A DNA stretch of 64,000 nt, taken from positions 935,001 through 999,000 of the forward strand of contig JAZGUH010000379.1 in assembly GCA_037893225.1 (NCBI GenBank), read 5' to 3'. The notes beneath the pieces were generated by a model. That model was not told where the DNA came from. It searched no databases and worked only from the letters and a program-made list of their open reading frames with translations. Positions 35,335-47,062 of this stretch are shown here, in pieces. The DNA comes from Hippasteria phrygiana (Eukaryota > Echinodermata > Asteroidea > Valvatida > Goniasteridae). The stretch's first letter is position 1, and every line of letters begins with the position of its first letter. Position numbers and translations under genes: made by a program.

Positions 35335-35480
35335 ATTTTCAAAGTGAACAAAGAAACTGGCAGGAGCAGGATTCGAACCTCACCTCCGGGTTACCGTACC
35401 GGCGCTATACCAACTGAGCTATCTTGCCCTATGTTGGCGGTCTGCCAAATTGTCAGTATCTTTGTTCTGACTAGCGCCCA
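35335..35480 (-). mobile_element. tRNA-derived SINE, copy 2
   Basis: It has the same structure as 30154-30303, with a shortened B-box arm and an altered A-box region. Confidence 0.8.
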
Positions 35481-35519
35481 CCCGAAAAACTGGGCAAAAC
35501 GGATAAATGAGACCGTGAC

Positions 35520-35662
35520 ACCGGTTCATACTTCATGCGAATGCGCATGCGTATATGCGAAGCGAATTCGTTAAAAATAAACGGAGAACGTCCCCCAATG
35601 AAACTTCAATTGTTGACGTCATGAAATTCGCTTCGCATTCGCATGAAGTATGAACCGGGCTT
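35520..35662. mobile_element. Foldback element with CCGGTTCATACTTCATGCG arms
   Basis: The left arm runs into GAATGCGCATGCG and AGCGAATTCG. The right arm is the inverted copy ending CATGAAGTATGAACCGG. Arms are about 45 bp. Confidence 0.8.
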
Positions 35663-35808
35663 TAGAAGGCGCTGTTTATTACACGTTTTGTTGTGTTTTA
35701 ATTATTGTCAAAAAAGAGAAAAGTATTAACCAAAATGGTCGGTGGTCCACTTCCACGAAAAAAGCATGCAATCCTGATGCGAGAGAATTAAAAACGAGAT
35801 TATATATT

Positions 35809-36010
35809 ATAGGTTTTCCCGGCCAATTTCAAACCCAAATCGTTCCATTTAATACCCGGCACCTTCAGTTTCGTTTATGAATGCTTCTTCGTAATTAGCA
35901 TTCAGTCGTCAAAAATATCAATGGTCGTTTAGTTCATTCAATTCCGTCGAAGCCACTTGCCGGAGGTTGATCGGGAATTCAATGTCATCAATAGGCAAAC
36001 ATTTGCCACA
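35809..36010. mobile_element. One-ended fragment of the GGTTTTCCCGGCC element
   Basis: It starts TATAGGTTTTCCCGGCCAAT and follows, in inverted orientation, the right end of the element at 33435-34422 for about 200 bp (AGCATTCAGTCGTCAAAA, CAATAGGCAAACATTTG). Confidence 0.7.
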
Positions 36011-37614
36011 TCCCTAATACATGCATTCTGCTTCAGTTTTGCCTGTATATAAAAGCTGATATTTCAAGAATTCTGGTTCTTCGGTAGGCCTACATACTTC
36101 TCTCTGTCAAACCGTTTTGAACACAAAGATGGCGGCCCGTGGTCAATAGCGGAGAATAATCAGTGTAGATGCATGCGAGATGCTTACATGACGAAACCTC
36201 GAAGTAGGCCTATATTATGAGAAAAAACCTGTGAACAAAATGCAGAAACATTGAGACGGAACGATATTTACTTTTATGTCAAGATGATTCCGTAAAAGGC
36301 CTTTATTACCACAAACCTTTGTTACCTTCTTAATTTGACATGGCCCGAACATTAAAAAAACTATAAAATACCATTCATGGCCTGTCACGTGGGTGGTTTT
36401 AAACGGGTGATAAAAGTACCAACTGGGTTTAAACACTTTTCCTGGTGTCACATGAAATTGAGACTCCTATTAAATCTGGTCCCTTTTATTGGTTGAACAT
36501 TATACTACCGATGTGTCCGTATTTAGAGTCCATTAATTTAAATTCACACTACGCGGTACTACTGCTGCGTTCTGCGTCAATTTGCACCCCGTAAGGAGAA
36601 TTTTAGCACTAATCGTGCTAGGCAAACCATTAAATAGTGAAAGGGTATTTTATAAAACAAGGTAAACCTTTTTAAATAAAATCGTTGGATATTTATAATT
36701 TGAGTTGTTTTGGGGATTTTTACTTAACTTTTACAAAAAGGGATTTAGAATGTGCTAGGCCGGTTTCAAACAAGTAGGCCTACGTTTCAAACCGCCTTGG
36801 GGCCTGGACGTACGTACGCTGATAATGACCCGCCCGAGCCAGCCAAGTTTATTCCCTTATTAAAGTTGACAGGCTTAATCATTAATAATGCGATAGCAAA
36901 AGGAAGAATTCCGAATAAAGCAACAGGAAATCAATGCATAAGGCAAAGTAAAAACAAAACATGTTTAGCGTCCCCGCCCGCTTCCTTTTTTGGGAGCTGC
37001 CTGGATTTAAAAAAAACATTTACCAGTGGAAAATGAGGTAAAAAACCCCCAAAATGTCAACCGATCCATCGGAAAATAAAATACAAGCTCACTAAAACTA
37101 TTAAAACCACTGTTCAATTCTCTTGTCCAACATGTCTCTTTTATTTTTGTGTCTTAGAACAGTTGAAAACCTACTGTTGAATGGCGGCTGTCTTGAAAAT
37201 ACAAAAAAAGAAAGCCTTACGTTAAACATGTTTTTATTTTGTACTTGGCCTAACACTACAAGCCACAGAAAGGAACATTGTAAGCTCAAAATAAAGCATA
37301 TTCACAATTAAATTGAACCTGGGATCTACGCCCTCGCATTTATCATCAGTAATTTCCAAATGAAGAAATTTAAAATGAAAACTTAAGGGCAGTCCTAGAC
37401 AGTCAACTGAAAAAAAGACGAGGCCCTTAATTTTTAATTTTCAAGTTTCATTTCTTCATTTGAAAATTGAAAATTGAAAATACAATTTTGAATTTTCAAT
37501 TGAAATTTGTTTTTTTCTTTGTAGTATTGACAGGGGTTCATTGATATTGGCCGCGACGTACACGGACTATGTTGAGGAATTGTATTTCATTTGCGAAAGA
37601 CCTTCCATACTTAC
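36011..37614 (+). other. Intron 1 sequence of the first Ly6-like gene, no gene seen
   Basis: No recognisable protein frame. A perfect YY1-like AAGATGGCGGC lies at about 36127. An AT-rich block with repeated TGAAAATTGAAAATT lies at 37430-37510. Confidence 0.45.
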
Positions 37615-37955
37615 ATTTATTTCGAGGGAACGAAATAATTATTTCGAGGTAACGAAATCATTTAATTATTTCGAGGTAGCGAAATAATATTTCGCGGTAG
37701 CGAAATATTATTTCGAGGTAACGAAATAATTTCGAGGTAACGAAATAACATTTCGAGGTAACGAAATCATATTTCGAGGGAACGAAATCATATTTCGAGG
37801 GAACGAAATGATTTCGAGTTAACGAAATAATATTTCGAGGTAACGAAATCATATTTCGAGGTAACGAAATCATATTTCGAAGGAACGAAATAATATTTCG
37901 AGGGAACGAAATAATATATCGAGGTAACGAAATAATATTTCGAGGGAACGAAATA
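37615..37955. repeat. Minisatellite of ~20-bp ATTTCG-N6-CGAAAT units
   Basis: About 15 copies of a unit close to ATTTCGAGGTAACGAAATAA run for 340 bp, with AGGTAA and AGGGAA variants. Each unit is itself an inverted repeat. Confidence 0.9.
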
Positions 37956-38184
37956 GAAAAAAAAATCATCATGCCTGTCCCTTTAGGGGCTCCGTATTAA
38001 TAAACGTATAGGATGCATTAGCATTTTCGAAAAAAATCTAGTGTGACCGCTGATAAGGACAGGTGGGTGAGATTGTTAGCCATGCAGACACTTAAACCAG
38101 TCTGGCTTAATTTAGAACCCATCGGCTGTAGGTAGGTAAATCTTTGCAAGTTTCGTTCTCACGCACCCAGTCATGTAAACGGGT

Positions 38185-38342
38185 GCAATCGTGGACCTCC
38201 CATTGTTCCTCTTTTGTTTATACTCTAACTTTTTCGGAAGGCCTCCCATTGGTTTTGTACACGATTTTCAATCGTGGACGTTAGGTCAAACGTGGACCCC
38301 TTTGTCTACGCCCGAATTCTTTTGTCCTAGGTCCACGATTGC
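38185..38342. mobile_element. Small inverted-repeat element, copy 2
   Basis: Same ends and interior as 3918-4074, including CCTCCCATTGG and TTTTGTCCTAGGTCCACGATTGC. It lies in intron 1 of the first Ly6-like gene. Confidence 0.7.
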
Positions 38343-38855
38343 CGGCATATACAAACTCATGTACGTGATGTGAAAACAAGCGTAAACATTACAAGGAGAC
38401 CTAGGAACAAAAATGGTCGTCAATAAAATTCGTTTTTTACCCATCGCTAAGTATTTTTCCCCACTTTTACCTAAAGAATCCCAAGACAAAATTCAGCGTG
38501 AACATTCCTTGGGTTGGTTACGGTTAGAAATCATTCTGCCAACAATTACAACAAGAGAAAGGGCAACCCAGTGTAAATTGCCCATGGGCGGGCCGCGCGA
38601 GGTCTCCGGAAGCCCTCCGCGTGACCTTTTACTTTCAGGATCGATATGTTCATAATGAAAATAAATTATTCGAGAAATTAAAGTCACATGACATTTCGGC
38701 GACTGACCTGTTGTTTCCTAGATCGTTTCTATGCTAAGTATATTAATGCTCTTAGCAGCTCCGTGAAGTTAGCCCTCAGTGGTATCCAATGTTCTTAACA
38801 TGCAGAATTTCTTGCCGCTGTCTTTTGCAGTGTGACTGTGAAACTGAAATACATC

Positions 38856-40612
38856 ATGAAGCTCTTCAACGTCGTTCTCTTCCTGGGCTTTATTGGTAAA
38901 TATCGAGTTCACTTACAAGCTATCTCTCTCAGTTATAGGAGGCTCATCAAGGAAGGATCAAGAATTTCAAAATTGCTGGCAAAGACCAACGGGGCTACAA
39001 ATGGGGGATGGGTATGCCTCCCCCTTCCCGAAGATAAGCGAAAATCCATCTGGGTGCATACCTATAAACCTTCACAGACATCTAGGTCTACGATACCCCA
39101 ACTTCTAAAACTTGGAAGAAAGAATTACGTAGGGTACACCAACATAAAGCTTAAATAACCATCTTCTAGTTTCCTTTCTATGGGGGGGGGGCTGAGTTTT
39201 TGTTATAATCCCATTCTGGAGGATACTGATCGACGTCGAGTTTTATGCCATGGTTCTTTTCAGAACTATTCTCTTAATTTGAGAAATATTTCCACATGGC
39301 AAACCTTTCATTTATTAGTATCTCCGCCATGCAAAGCCTCAAATTTCACTTGGCATACATTTTGAAAACAGGACTTCTTCATTGTATGATTATTCCCTTG
39401 GCCAATTTAAAAAAAAACTCAGAAACTCAAAATGCTGGAGTGTACTCCGTATTTTGAAAATCCGTCATCCACACGGGCTTCAACAATTCTGTTTTGAAAA
39501 ATATTTCAAGGGCAGGCAAAATGTGAAGAAAATTCCATCAATGTGTTAAATCTAAGCCACATGAATCCCCACAAAATGCAGATCAGTAAGTAAGGAAGCA
39601 AAGTAGACAAACATATTCCTTGAAGCCCAAAACCACAATTTATCCTGAGCAGATCTTTGATAAGAAGCATTCGTCATTTTAATCTTGTAACCTAATTTTC
39701 CAGCGTTTTTATCTCGCAACCTCAACCTCTTATCTTGTATTGTGTGTTTTGTTTTTGCATTAGGAGGTATCATGGGGCTGCAGTGTTACACGTGTGCCTA
39801 CGGAAGTGGTGTGGCTACGGACACCTCAGCCTGCTCGGATCCGTTCAATCCAAGCACCACTGATCCTAATGTTCGCAAAGCGGATTGCAGCTCGGGTTTT
39901 AACGTCTGCGTTGTAAGTTTTTAGCTTGTCCTAATTTTATACGGTTTCTAAGCAAATGTTTGCTGACGTCTATTTCATAGAGAGACCGCAAGCTTTAAGC
40001 ATATGTTTTAAGCAAACTAAAGGCTCGCTAAAAGTGACGCAGCCGTTAATCTCCATGCGCGCGCTGGTGTGAGCACGGCTTGACCGTGAAATAGCGCTTA
40101 AACATTTAAAATTGTGCCTGCTATAATTAACACAACCTTTCTGATTGCCGTGAAGCAACCCTATAATTTGGTCCCTATTTAATTTATTAGGGAGCGTCTT
40201 ACAACACATACTAAAACAAAAGTTAACCAAATGTTCACTTTAGCAACATAACTTGTTGTGTAATAGTGACGCAACAATACAGAACCGAGCACGGTGTGAC
40301 GTCAATTGTACCGCGAGGGCTAATATAAGTTATGCTCTTCTGCTACGGTGCAACATATTTCAGATATAAATATTTTTTTACGCTTGGCAGAAAGCAACAA
40401 CCACTCGAAACGGTCAGACTTTGGTAACAAGAAGCTGTCTCAGAAGTACTGATTGCACTGAGCAGAATGGATGCGCCTCTGGCAGCCTTGGAGATATTTC
40501 CGCGGACATCTGCTGCTGCTCCGGAAATCTGTGCAACGGGGTTGGCTCTGTGGCGGTGAATGTTGTCACTGCTGTTGGTCTAGTCTTCGCCGCAGTCGTC
40601 TTCACTCTGTAA
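38856..40612 (+). CDS. Ly6/uPAR-like small surface protein 1
   Basis: Coding exons 38856-38895, 39764-39912 and 40391-40612 give 136 residues. The ATG exon begins at 38831 after a splice acceptor, so a 5' non-coding exon exists (probably 32860-32932). MKLFNVVLFLGFIG starts a signal peptide. The mature part opens LQCYTC, has twelve cysteines and closes with ICCCSGNLCN, the CC...CN end of Ly6/uPAR three-finger domains. A hydrophobic C-terminal tail (VTAVGLVFAAVVFTL) with no basic stop-transfer is typical of a GPI-anchor signal. The protein is probably anchored to the outer cell surface. Ligand and role are unknown. Exon phases (1, then 0) equal those of the 52.3 kb paralogue, and the last exons and 3' UTRs are very alike. 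A secreted form cannot be excluded. Confidence 0.85.
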
Positions 40613-40746
40613 AAAAAGGAGACAGAAGCCCCGGTTGTGAGACAATGAGGTGAAGACAACACCAATGGCTTGATACAACTGGGTCAGATTATACTTACAG
40701 TTATGCAATTAGATATTATAAATATTGTGAATGTCGTAATGCTTTA

Positions 40747-40927
40747 AAGGGCCGGTCACACTGGCCACGATAACGAAGACGATAACGAAAACAGTGAGGA
40801 TAAACGGCATTGATCGGTGGAATTGTCGCGCGTGTAATACGCGCGCGTTCCATCCACCAATAGGGAGCGTTTATTCGCATTGTTTTCGTTTTCGTTATCG
40901 TTTATCGTGGCCAGTGTGACCGGCCCT
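40747..40927. mobile_element. PIF/Harbinger-like MITE in the 3' region of Ly6-like gene 1
   Basis: Ends AGGGCCGGTCACACTGGCC and its complement are flanked by TTA. The second Ly6-like gene has the same 3' sequence (CACYGTAGAGGGCGCTYC) without this element, which supports insertion after duplication. Confidence 0.8.
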
Positions 40928-40930
40928 TTA

Positions 40931-42107
40931 GCCATTGTGAACACCACCGTAGAGGGCGCTTCCCTACAGCCTGCTTGTTCATCACAGGGATCCGGGTTTC
41001 GGTCAACGATCCCACTGTTGGTTTGCAATCCGGATATCCAGATCCGATCCTAAAGCAGTGAACCAGCACTTCACGACCCGGATCCACGTGGAATAAGAGC
41101 TTGGCTCATGGACGGGACAAAAACGATGTATTCACAGTGTCAAGCTGGGTCAATTTCTTTGCGGTTCTATAAGTACATGATTTATTTCCTAACAAAATCT
41201 TCGTCCTTTTCACGGAGACCATAAGCAGTAAGCACAGCAAAAAGCTGGCTAACTTTTGAGGCTGTTTAAAACAGTGACACAATAATAGAAATCTCCGTGC
41301 GCGCGGAATCGAAAGAGTGCGCTTAACTGTTCAGCAGCTCCGTGACATCGGTTTGAGCAGCGCCCTCCATTTTATTGTGTAAGAAATGACTTGAAGTTTT
41401 ACCGAGTAATTTACTCAGACTGTTATCGTATGACTGGTATCCGATCTTAAACATTCCAAAACGTTAAACGCTATTATTGTCGACGCCATGCAAAACAAAA
41501 TTAATAGTTACCAAGGAACGTTCAATAAAATAAATAAAAACAACAACAACAACAAACATTGGGAACATAGCATTTATGCGTGGGTTTAACTAGACTGAGT
41601 CTTGTCGATAAAGAGAAAAATGGTGTTTGAAAAACAACCTTGAACAGGAGATATTCCCGTACCTTTTACAATGTTTTTACCCAAATCCTATGTGATGTGT
41701 CTTCTTGGCTGGTTTTTTGCTTATTTGCTAAACTTCCTTCTTGTCTCCAATCGTTAATCTTATAACATCTTGGATAATTGTTAATAGTATACCCACTATG
41801 GTACCGGTAGTTCATTTTACATGGTACAATTTATGTTACGGACATTATTTTAAAATGCTAGCATATCGACAGAGCAATGTCAACAGAGGTTAATCCCCTG
41901 AAGTCCCATTCTTTGTTCAATGGTATTTCTCTAATCGGTAAGAAAAAGAAACCTAATGAAACTCATGTACATAAAAGCAACAAATCGGTATGATCTGATC
42001 ACTGATATTTCCATTCTTTTGGCAGAGTCGCTGATGTATATAAATCAAGTAAAAGAGGCCTTGGAAAAATCTCACTAGAAAACATCGTGAATACGACATG
42101 CTCAAAT
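40931..42107. other. Downstream of Ly6-like gene 1, no gene seen
   Basis: This is non-coding sequence with short AAC-rich simple sequence near 41540-41560. No further domain or RNA was found. Confidence 0.45.
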
Positions 42108-42312
42108 AGTGATGCACTCTGTGTATAGTAGCACTGTGATCCCCACAACGGGATCACCGTGTTACCACACAATGAGTGGTCTGACACTGCGGGTAATGCC
42201 GTGTGGAAACACTGTGTTCACACTGTCACCACCTAGTCACAAATCGGTGTTAACATTTCACAGTATGTTCACACTGTGTTCACAGTGTCAAACTGCGAAC
42301 TCAGTGTGATTA
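42108..42312. repeat. Cluster of CACTGTG motifs
   Basis: CACTGTGTTCACACTGT, TTCACACTGTGTTCACAGTG and related blocks recur in both orientations over 200 bp. It may be an eroded inverted-repeat element. Confidence 0.4.
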
Positions 42313-42408
42313 AACCATGTGACAATCATGGGTCCTCGTAATTATAAAAAATCACGAAATGCATTTGACTCCATGGTCTTGCGAAATATATTGGTATATA
42401 TTGTATGG

Positions 42409-42513
42409 CATTGACACTATGAACATCTAACAAAAGAAAACCCACGCAGTCCTTTGTTACAAACAAAGGACTACGTGGGTTTTCTTTTGTTAGATGTTCA
42501 TAGTGTGACAATG
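42409..42513. repeat. Long near-perfect hairpin
   Basis: Arms of about 48 bases, beginning CACTATGAACATCTAACAAA and ending with the exact complement TTTGTTAGATGTTCATAGTG, flank a very short centre (GTTACAAAC). It could fold into a 45-bp stem if transcribed. Confidence 0.9.
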
Positions 42514-42559
42514 TAGCAATGACATTGAGCTATGACATTTTTTATGCGTTTAAATATTT

Positions 42560-42810
42560 AATAAATATACATGTAGGTCTGAAATTCATGATTGTAATTA
42601 TCACTTCAGTGCATTAAGTCATGTCGATGCCATTTGGATATAAACATTTAGTCATAAAAAGTGCGAGTGTACAGTTTGATGTTGTTTTTCTCTCAACTTG
42701 AACAAAGGTTGGTCCACGATCAGTGGCAATTTTATATGCCTCTCGCCCCTCACAGATAATTACAAATGAATAAGTTGATGATGACCGGTTTTATAACAGA
42801 CATTCCTTTT
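42560..42810. repeat. Flank shared with downstream region of Ly6-like gene 2
   Basis: GGTCTGAAATTCATGAT, then GAACAAAG, ATGCCT and AATTACAAATGAATAARTTRATGATGACC match 54870-55215 in the same order. The Ly6-like duplication therefore extended past the gene. Confidence 0.65.
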
Positions 42811-43267
42811 TCCGGACTTTTTGTTTTGTTGGTGTGTCGTGTCTTTGAAATCTTACTCGTTTTTTACAAAAAACGAGTATGTATTTAGCGTTCAGGTTAT
42901 TAAAGAGTGACCGATAACCGTCTTTATATTGCATACTGTCTTAAAGGCCACACAGTCTGATTTTATTACAAATGGCAGCTAAATTCTATTCCTTCTATCT
43001 GGCACTAAGATGGTTCAAATGAGAACATTTTCGGTTTAAGAAGTAATATTCACTCGTTGTCTGTTAACATTTGTTGGTAAGTAGAAATCTCATTAAAGTG
43101 AAAAGAGCTCTTGTGTCATAAACACTCGTGTGCATGCATTTTTGTGCAGGAAAACTTCCGATCGCCTCACCTAAGAAAACAAGTTATTAGGAGTAAGCGA
43201 AAGGTTAACACAAAATATTAGTTTCCTATGCGCTTCCTGTGCTACCTTTCACATATGCATGATTAAA

Positions 43268-43577
43268 ATATCGTTTCGGTTTGCGGTAACACCATGTGTT
43301 TATCTCAACTAACGAGAGGTACGGGTTCTGAAAAGAACCTTATCGCACAACTCGTATCTCAACCTTCGTTAAGTGAGAAGGGTTCAAGGAAAAACCAATT
43401 TCGGGCAACTCCTTTTTCTCTACTGTGTTCTTCTCTAACTTCACGGGTTATTCTCAACGTTTCGATTAGCCTGCTCTAATCTTCGTCAGGAGACTTAGCG
43501 ACAGTAGAGAAAAACGAGTTGCCCGAAATTGGTTAGTTGAGATAAACACATGGTGTTACCGCAAACCGAAACGATAT
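43268..43577. mobile_element. Element with perfect ~42-bp inverted ends and a second inner inverted pair
   Basis: Left ATATCGTTTCGGTTTGCGG and TGTGTTTATCTCAACTA are matched by the exact complement on the right. Inside, CCAATTTCGGGCAACTC plus TTTTTCTCTACTG (about 43400) is inverted at about 43510-43540. Identity of the outer arms suggests a young element. Confidence 0.85.
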
Positions 43578-44741
43578 CGATATTCCACCATGCAAAGCCT
43601 GAAAATAATTAAAATAACCATGCAATAGGATTTTGATGACTTAAATACATGCCTCCCGGTTATGATTTTTCCCATACTGCCCTGTTGCAATTCTAGCGGG
43701 AAATGTGCAGTTTTTTGGTTTGTATGAAATGCAGTAAATTAGAACAGAGATTTTCTCTTTTGCCCTTTCCCGACGTAATATATGAAGCACTATGCTCAGT
43801 GCTTTCCGAGAGCCTGTGTGAAAAAATCACAGGCTTACTTATGCAAATTCCCATATTCATAAGCCAAAGCGTGATGTATTCTATGGCACAACAGCAGGTT
43901 CCGTTTTGTGTCCAAATAATATCAAACTTGTCTACATTTTCGTGGAGTATATAGGTCCAGTGTGTGTTGACTTTTCATGTTGAACAGCTTGTTTTGTATG
44001 GAGAACATTGGTGGCCGACATTTCAATCAGAACCTTGTTGGTGGGGTATTTGGAAGGATTTAATTTTCCGCTGTTCTAATGCTCTTTTGACAAGGACTGC
44101 CTTGTATTACCAAACTAAAACACCGCCCTCTTCCATAAACCGATGAAAGGATTTTTAAGAACCGAAAAACATCACCTTGTTTCAAATGCAAGGCAAACAA
44201 GCATTTTATATTATTTTGCAACACTATTTGGTGAAATGCATGAATAAAGACAAGTTCAGCTGGATACATAGCCACCCCTATGCCATGGCCTTGAGTGTGC
44301 TGATAACGATTTTTCCGGGTGGAAGACATTATACCGGGTGGAAGTAAAGTTTTCTCCGCGATACCTGGGGCACACTTCAAAAGGCCATGGAAACCGGGTA
44401 GCACGGCAGCAGGAAAACAAAAAACACTTGAAAAAGAAAGCTTTGAGGTCAGTTCCGGTTTCCGCTGAGAAACGAGGTCAACACCAGCCAGAGGAGTTAG
44501 AAATGTCCGAGTTAGAAATACGACTGTACTGCGCATGTGCAGCAAGCCGGTCACTGCGTGCTACTCATGAACCATTAATAAACTTGACAAGATTTCATGC
44601 ATCAGTCAACGGGGGAAACTGGTAACTTGGGCCAAGTTTGGAATTTTGAAATTTTTCAGGCAACCTCCCCCCCAAAACCCCCCCCAAAAAAATCCCCAAA
44701 AAACACGATTTTAATAGCATCAAAGCAGTGATCTGGGCCCA
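43578..44741. other. Intergenic, no gene recognised
   Basis: A 164-codon minus-strand open frame (44060-44554) is the longest frame here but shows no motif. A C-rich, A-interrupted stretch is at 44667-44705. Confidence 0.4.
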
Positions 44742-44985
44742 ATTTCATGGCTGTGCTAACCACAGCTTTTCGCGCTTACGATCACCATTGTGCGCTAACA
44801 GCGCTAGCGGAAAAATTCTGCGCTAACCCTGTAAGCACAGGATCCTTAGTTACGGGATGTACACATGCTCAGGAGCCAAAATTCCTCGCTAACGCGTGAA
44901 ATACGCTTGCCGTAAGCACATAATTTTCTGCTACAGTAAGCGGGGATTTTTCGCTAACAGTAAGCAGAGCCATGAAATTGGGCCC
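44742..44985. mobile_element. MITE with GGGCCCAATTTCATGGC ends, complete copy
   Basis: Left GGGCCCAATTTCATGGCTGTG and right CAGAGCCATGAAATTGGGCCC are inverted. The interior repeats CGCTAAC/GTAAGC motifs. Partial copies lie at 26830-27037 and 53190-53266. Confidence 0.8.
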
Positions 44986-45046
44986 TGTTCACACACATAA
45001 GAATACCACTGACAAAGTTGGAGACGTCATCCAAATTTATTTTCAT

Positions 45047-45210
45047 TTCTGCGCATGCGCGCTGTTATCCGGTTTGGCTTAAGCTTATTGGTAGAAGTAG
45101 ACGCTTAAAAGGGTGCGGCTCACCACGTGATTCTGCCAGCTTAAGAAGAGCGGAATTTTTTTGTTGATCATCAAACCAACTGGTTATCACCTAGCTGTCT
45201 CTTCGATAAG
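45047..45210 (+). promoter_or_regulatory. Probable promoter and 5' non-coding exon of Ly6-like gene 2
   Basis: A TGCGCATGCGC (NRF1-like) site lies near 45052 and ATTGGT (inverted CCAAT) at 45087-45092. The exon end TGTCTCTTCGATAAG meets a GTAGGT donor at 45211, matching CAGTCTCTTCGGTATAAG with GTAGGT at 61004 of gene 3. The exon start cannot be fixed. Confidence 0.5.
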
Positions 45211-45300
45211 GTAGGTTTATTTACACTGAGGGACAGGTTATCGTTCAAGCAATTTCGCTAAATACGATTTGAAGCTTTGCATGGTGGAAACGACGAGAAA

Positions 45301-45418
45301 GTAAATGAGAGATTGCTGGTGACACCATGCGAATATAATCTCTTTTAGGATAATCTCTTTTGTCTTCCCAAAAGAGATTATTTTCACATGGTGTCACCCG
45401 CAGTCTCTCATTTACTTA
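45301..45418. mobile_element. Foldback element in intron 1 of Ly6-like gene 2
   Basis: GTAAATGAGAGATTGCTGG, GTGACACCATG and ATAATCTCTTTT on the left are inverted on the right. Arms are about 46 bp. Confidence 0.75.
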
Positions 45419-47062
45419 CTCAATTGCGCTAAACTTGTATCTTGTTTGGAATAGTAATTAAGCAAATGTTGCTTCTGAAGTTACAGCAAGCGTTTTTCTG
45501 TCCTTGCATGCTTACGGTCTCTATGAAATGTTCTTATCGGCGCCATGGTGGAATTGATCCCTGATGTTCTCGACGAGACAGGGCTTAAGCTAGCATGTTT
45601 TTTTTTTTTTACAATCAAACAAACCTTAAAGATACTATATCTGTGCTTTTATTTGAGCGTGGCACCTCGAAAAATAAATGTTCATATTGAAATGCTAATT
45701 TGTCAGCATTTAATAAGATGTGGGCTTTCCAATGAGAGAAGATATTATAACAGGTAATAAGTTTAAATGTTTGCAATAGGAGCGGCACGCCTCTATTCTC
45801 ACAGTGTTAATGAAAAGGGCAATCAGACCATTACAGGGAGGACTGCTTTCTCTATTAATAGCTTGTTTGAAGAAATCCATGACATTGACATTTTCAGCCA
45901 CAGCATGGACATAGCAGCCGTAGGGAATTTAACTGACAAGGACTTCTGATGACTTTACGGTATGGTTATCGGGAGGTCGTTATTCAAATCCCGCTCCTGT
46001 TTCTCTTTGTTCACTTAGAAAAAAACCTTATTTTTATCTTTCAAAGCTACTTTGCCCGTCCTCTGACCGAAAATGTCTATTTAATGGAATTATGGAAGAC
46101 TAACGAATTTAAGGCAGAAAACTGTATATCTGAACGAAAAAACTACTGTCTACACTGTGCACCCTATTGCCTTTTCTAAAATATATTGTTTGACGATTTG
46201 GCAGGCCTACGTGAAGTGATTAATGTAGTTTAATACTGTATGAATTAGGAACGTCGCGATCCTAATTCAAAATTTGAAAACCTTCCATATGTTACCTATC
46301 GTATAGATTGATTCTTTTCGTGGCATGTCTCTTGTGCTAACAGATAAGCAGTTCAGTTTGAAAATGTATTCCACCACATTCTCGAGAAAATTCATTTTAA
46401 GTGAAAATGCTTGTTACATTAAGTGGTTTATGTTAAAATCATGTTGCAGCCAAAAGCTGAATTACATAATATTTTTTTAACAAATGAAGTCATCACTCAT
46501 GCATAAAAGTTACCACCATGAAAATTGACATATTTCATTTAAATTTCAGTCAATTCATCGGCTCACATTGATATATATCTAAAACAAACAAACAAAATGG
46601 GTATAGCAGCTATAGGGGCAGATTTCAGACATGGACGTATCCTATATCTTCACGGTTTTGCATATAATTATTGTGTACAAAGCCGCTATTGTGTACACAT
46701 GTTATTATGTGCAGCTTGGCGACTTTTGTGATTTTATTTGCGGAAGAAGTTATGAGTACGGAATACTGCGCATTGTATATGGAAGCAGAGGAAATACATG
46801 GGTCGTGCAAGGCCTGTCCAGTTGCAAACATCGAGGCCGCAGGTCGGATGAGATAAAAGAATTGAATCTTTGGCAAAAGGGAAATTCCGTATCCTGTTGA
46901 ATTCAGAGTTTCTGATTACCGACTTGAAGTTGTCAGAAAGTTTAACTGCTTGGAGTTATCATCCAGGACGGAAAATGGAATTCCCAGATCAATAGTGCAC
47001 ATGGAAAAAATTATCTTGTTGCGGAGTTTAATTGAACTCGCAAGAACTTCACAGTGTGTATT
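45419..47062 (+). other. Intron 1 of Ly6-like gene 2, no gene seen
   Basis: Several open frames of 60-90 codons overlap on both strands without recognisable motifs. A short frame at 46671-46856 is Cys/Glu-rich at its end but has no support. A diverged SINE piece lies at 45953-46022. Confidence 0.4.
45953..46022 (+). mobile_element. Diverged fragment of the tRNA-derived SINE
   Basis: GGGAGGTCGTTATTCAAATC and TTTCTCTTTGTTCACTTAGAA follow the right half of the SINE in plus orientation. The B box is mutated. Confidence 0.55.

Noticed and set aside
37615..37955. CRISPR-like array (regular short palindromic repeats)
   Set aside because: Spacers are absent, units are contiguous and the genome is clearly animal, so it is a minisatellite.
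37658..37972. Repeat protein of FRYLEII-type units
   Set aside because: It is the translation of a 20-bp minisatellite; other frames are equally open because the unit lacks stops.
38832..39158. 108-codon frame reading through the first Ly6 coding exon
   Set aside because: A GGTAAATA donor follows the signal-peptide codons as in the two paralogues, so the extension is intron.
44060..44554. 164-codon minus-strand open frame
   Set aside because: No domain, signal peptide or repeat pattern seen. Length alone is within what chance gives in this window.
46671..46856. Small secreted cysteine-containing protein
   Set aside because: No proper signal peptide start, no paralogue in the window and no splice pattern. 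Overlapping frames are equally open.
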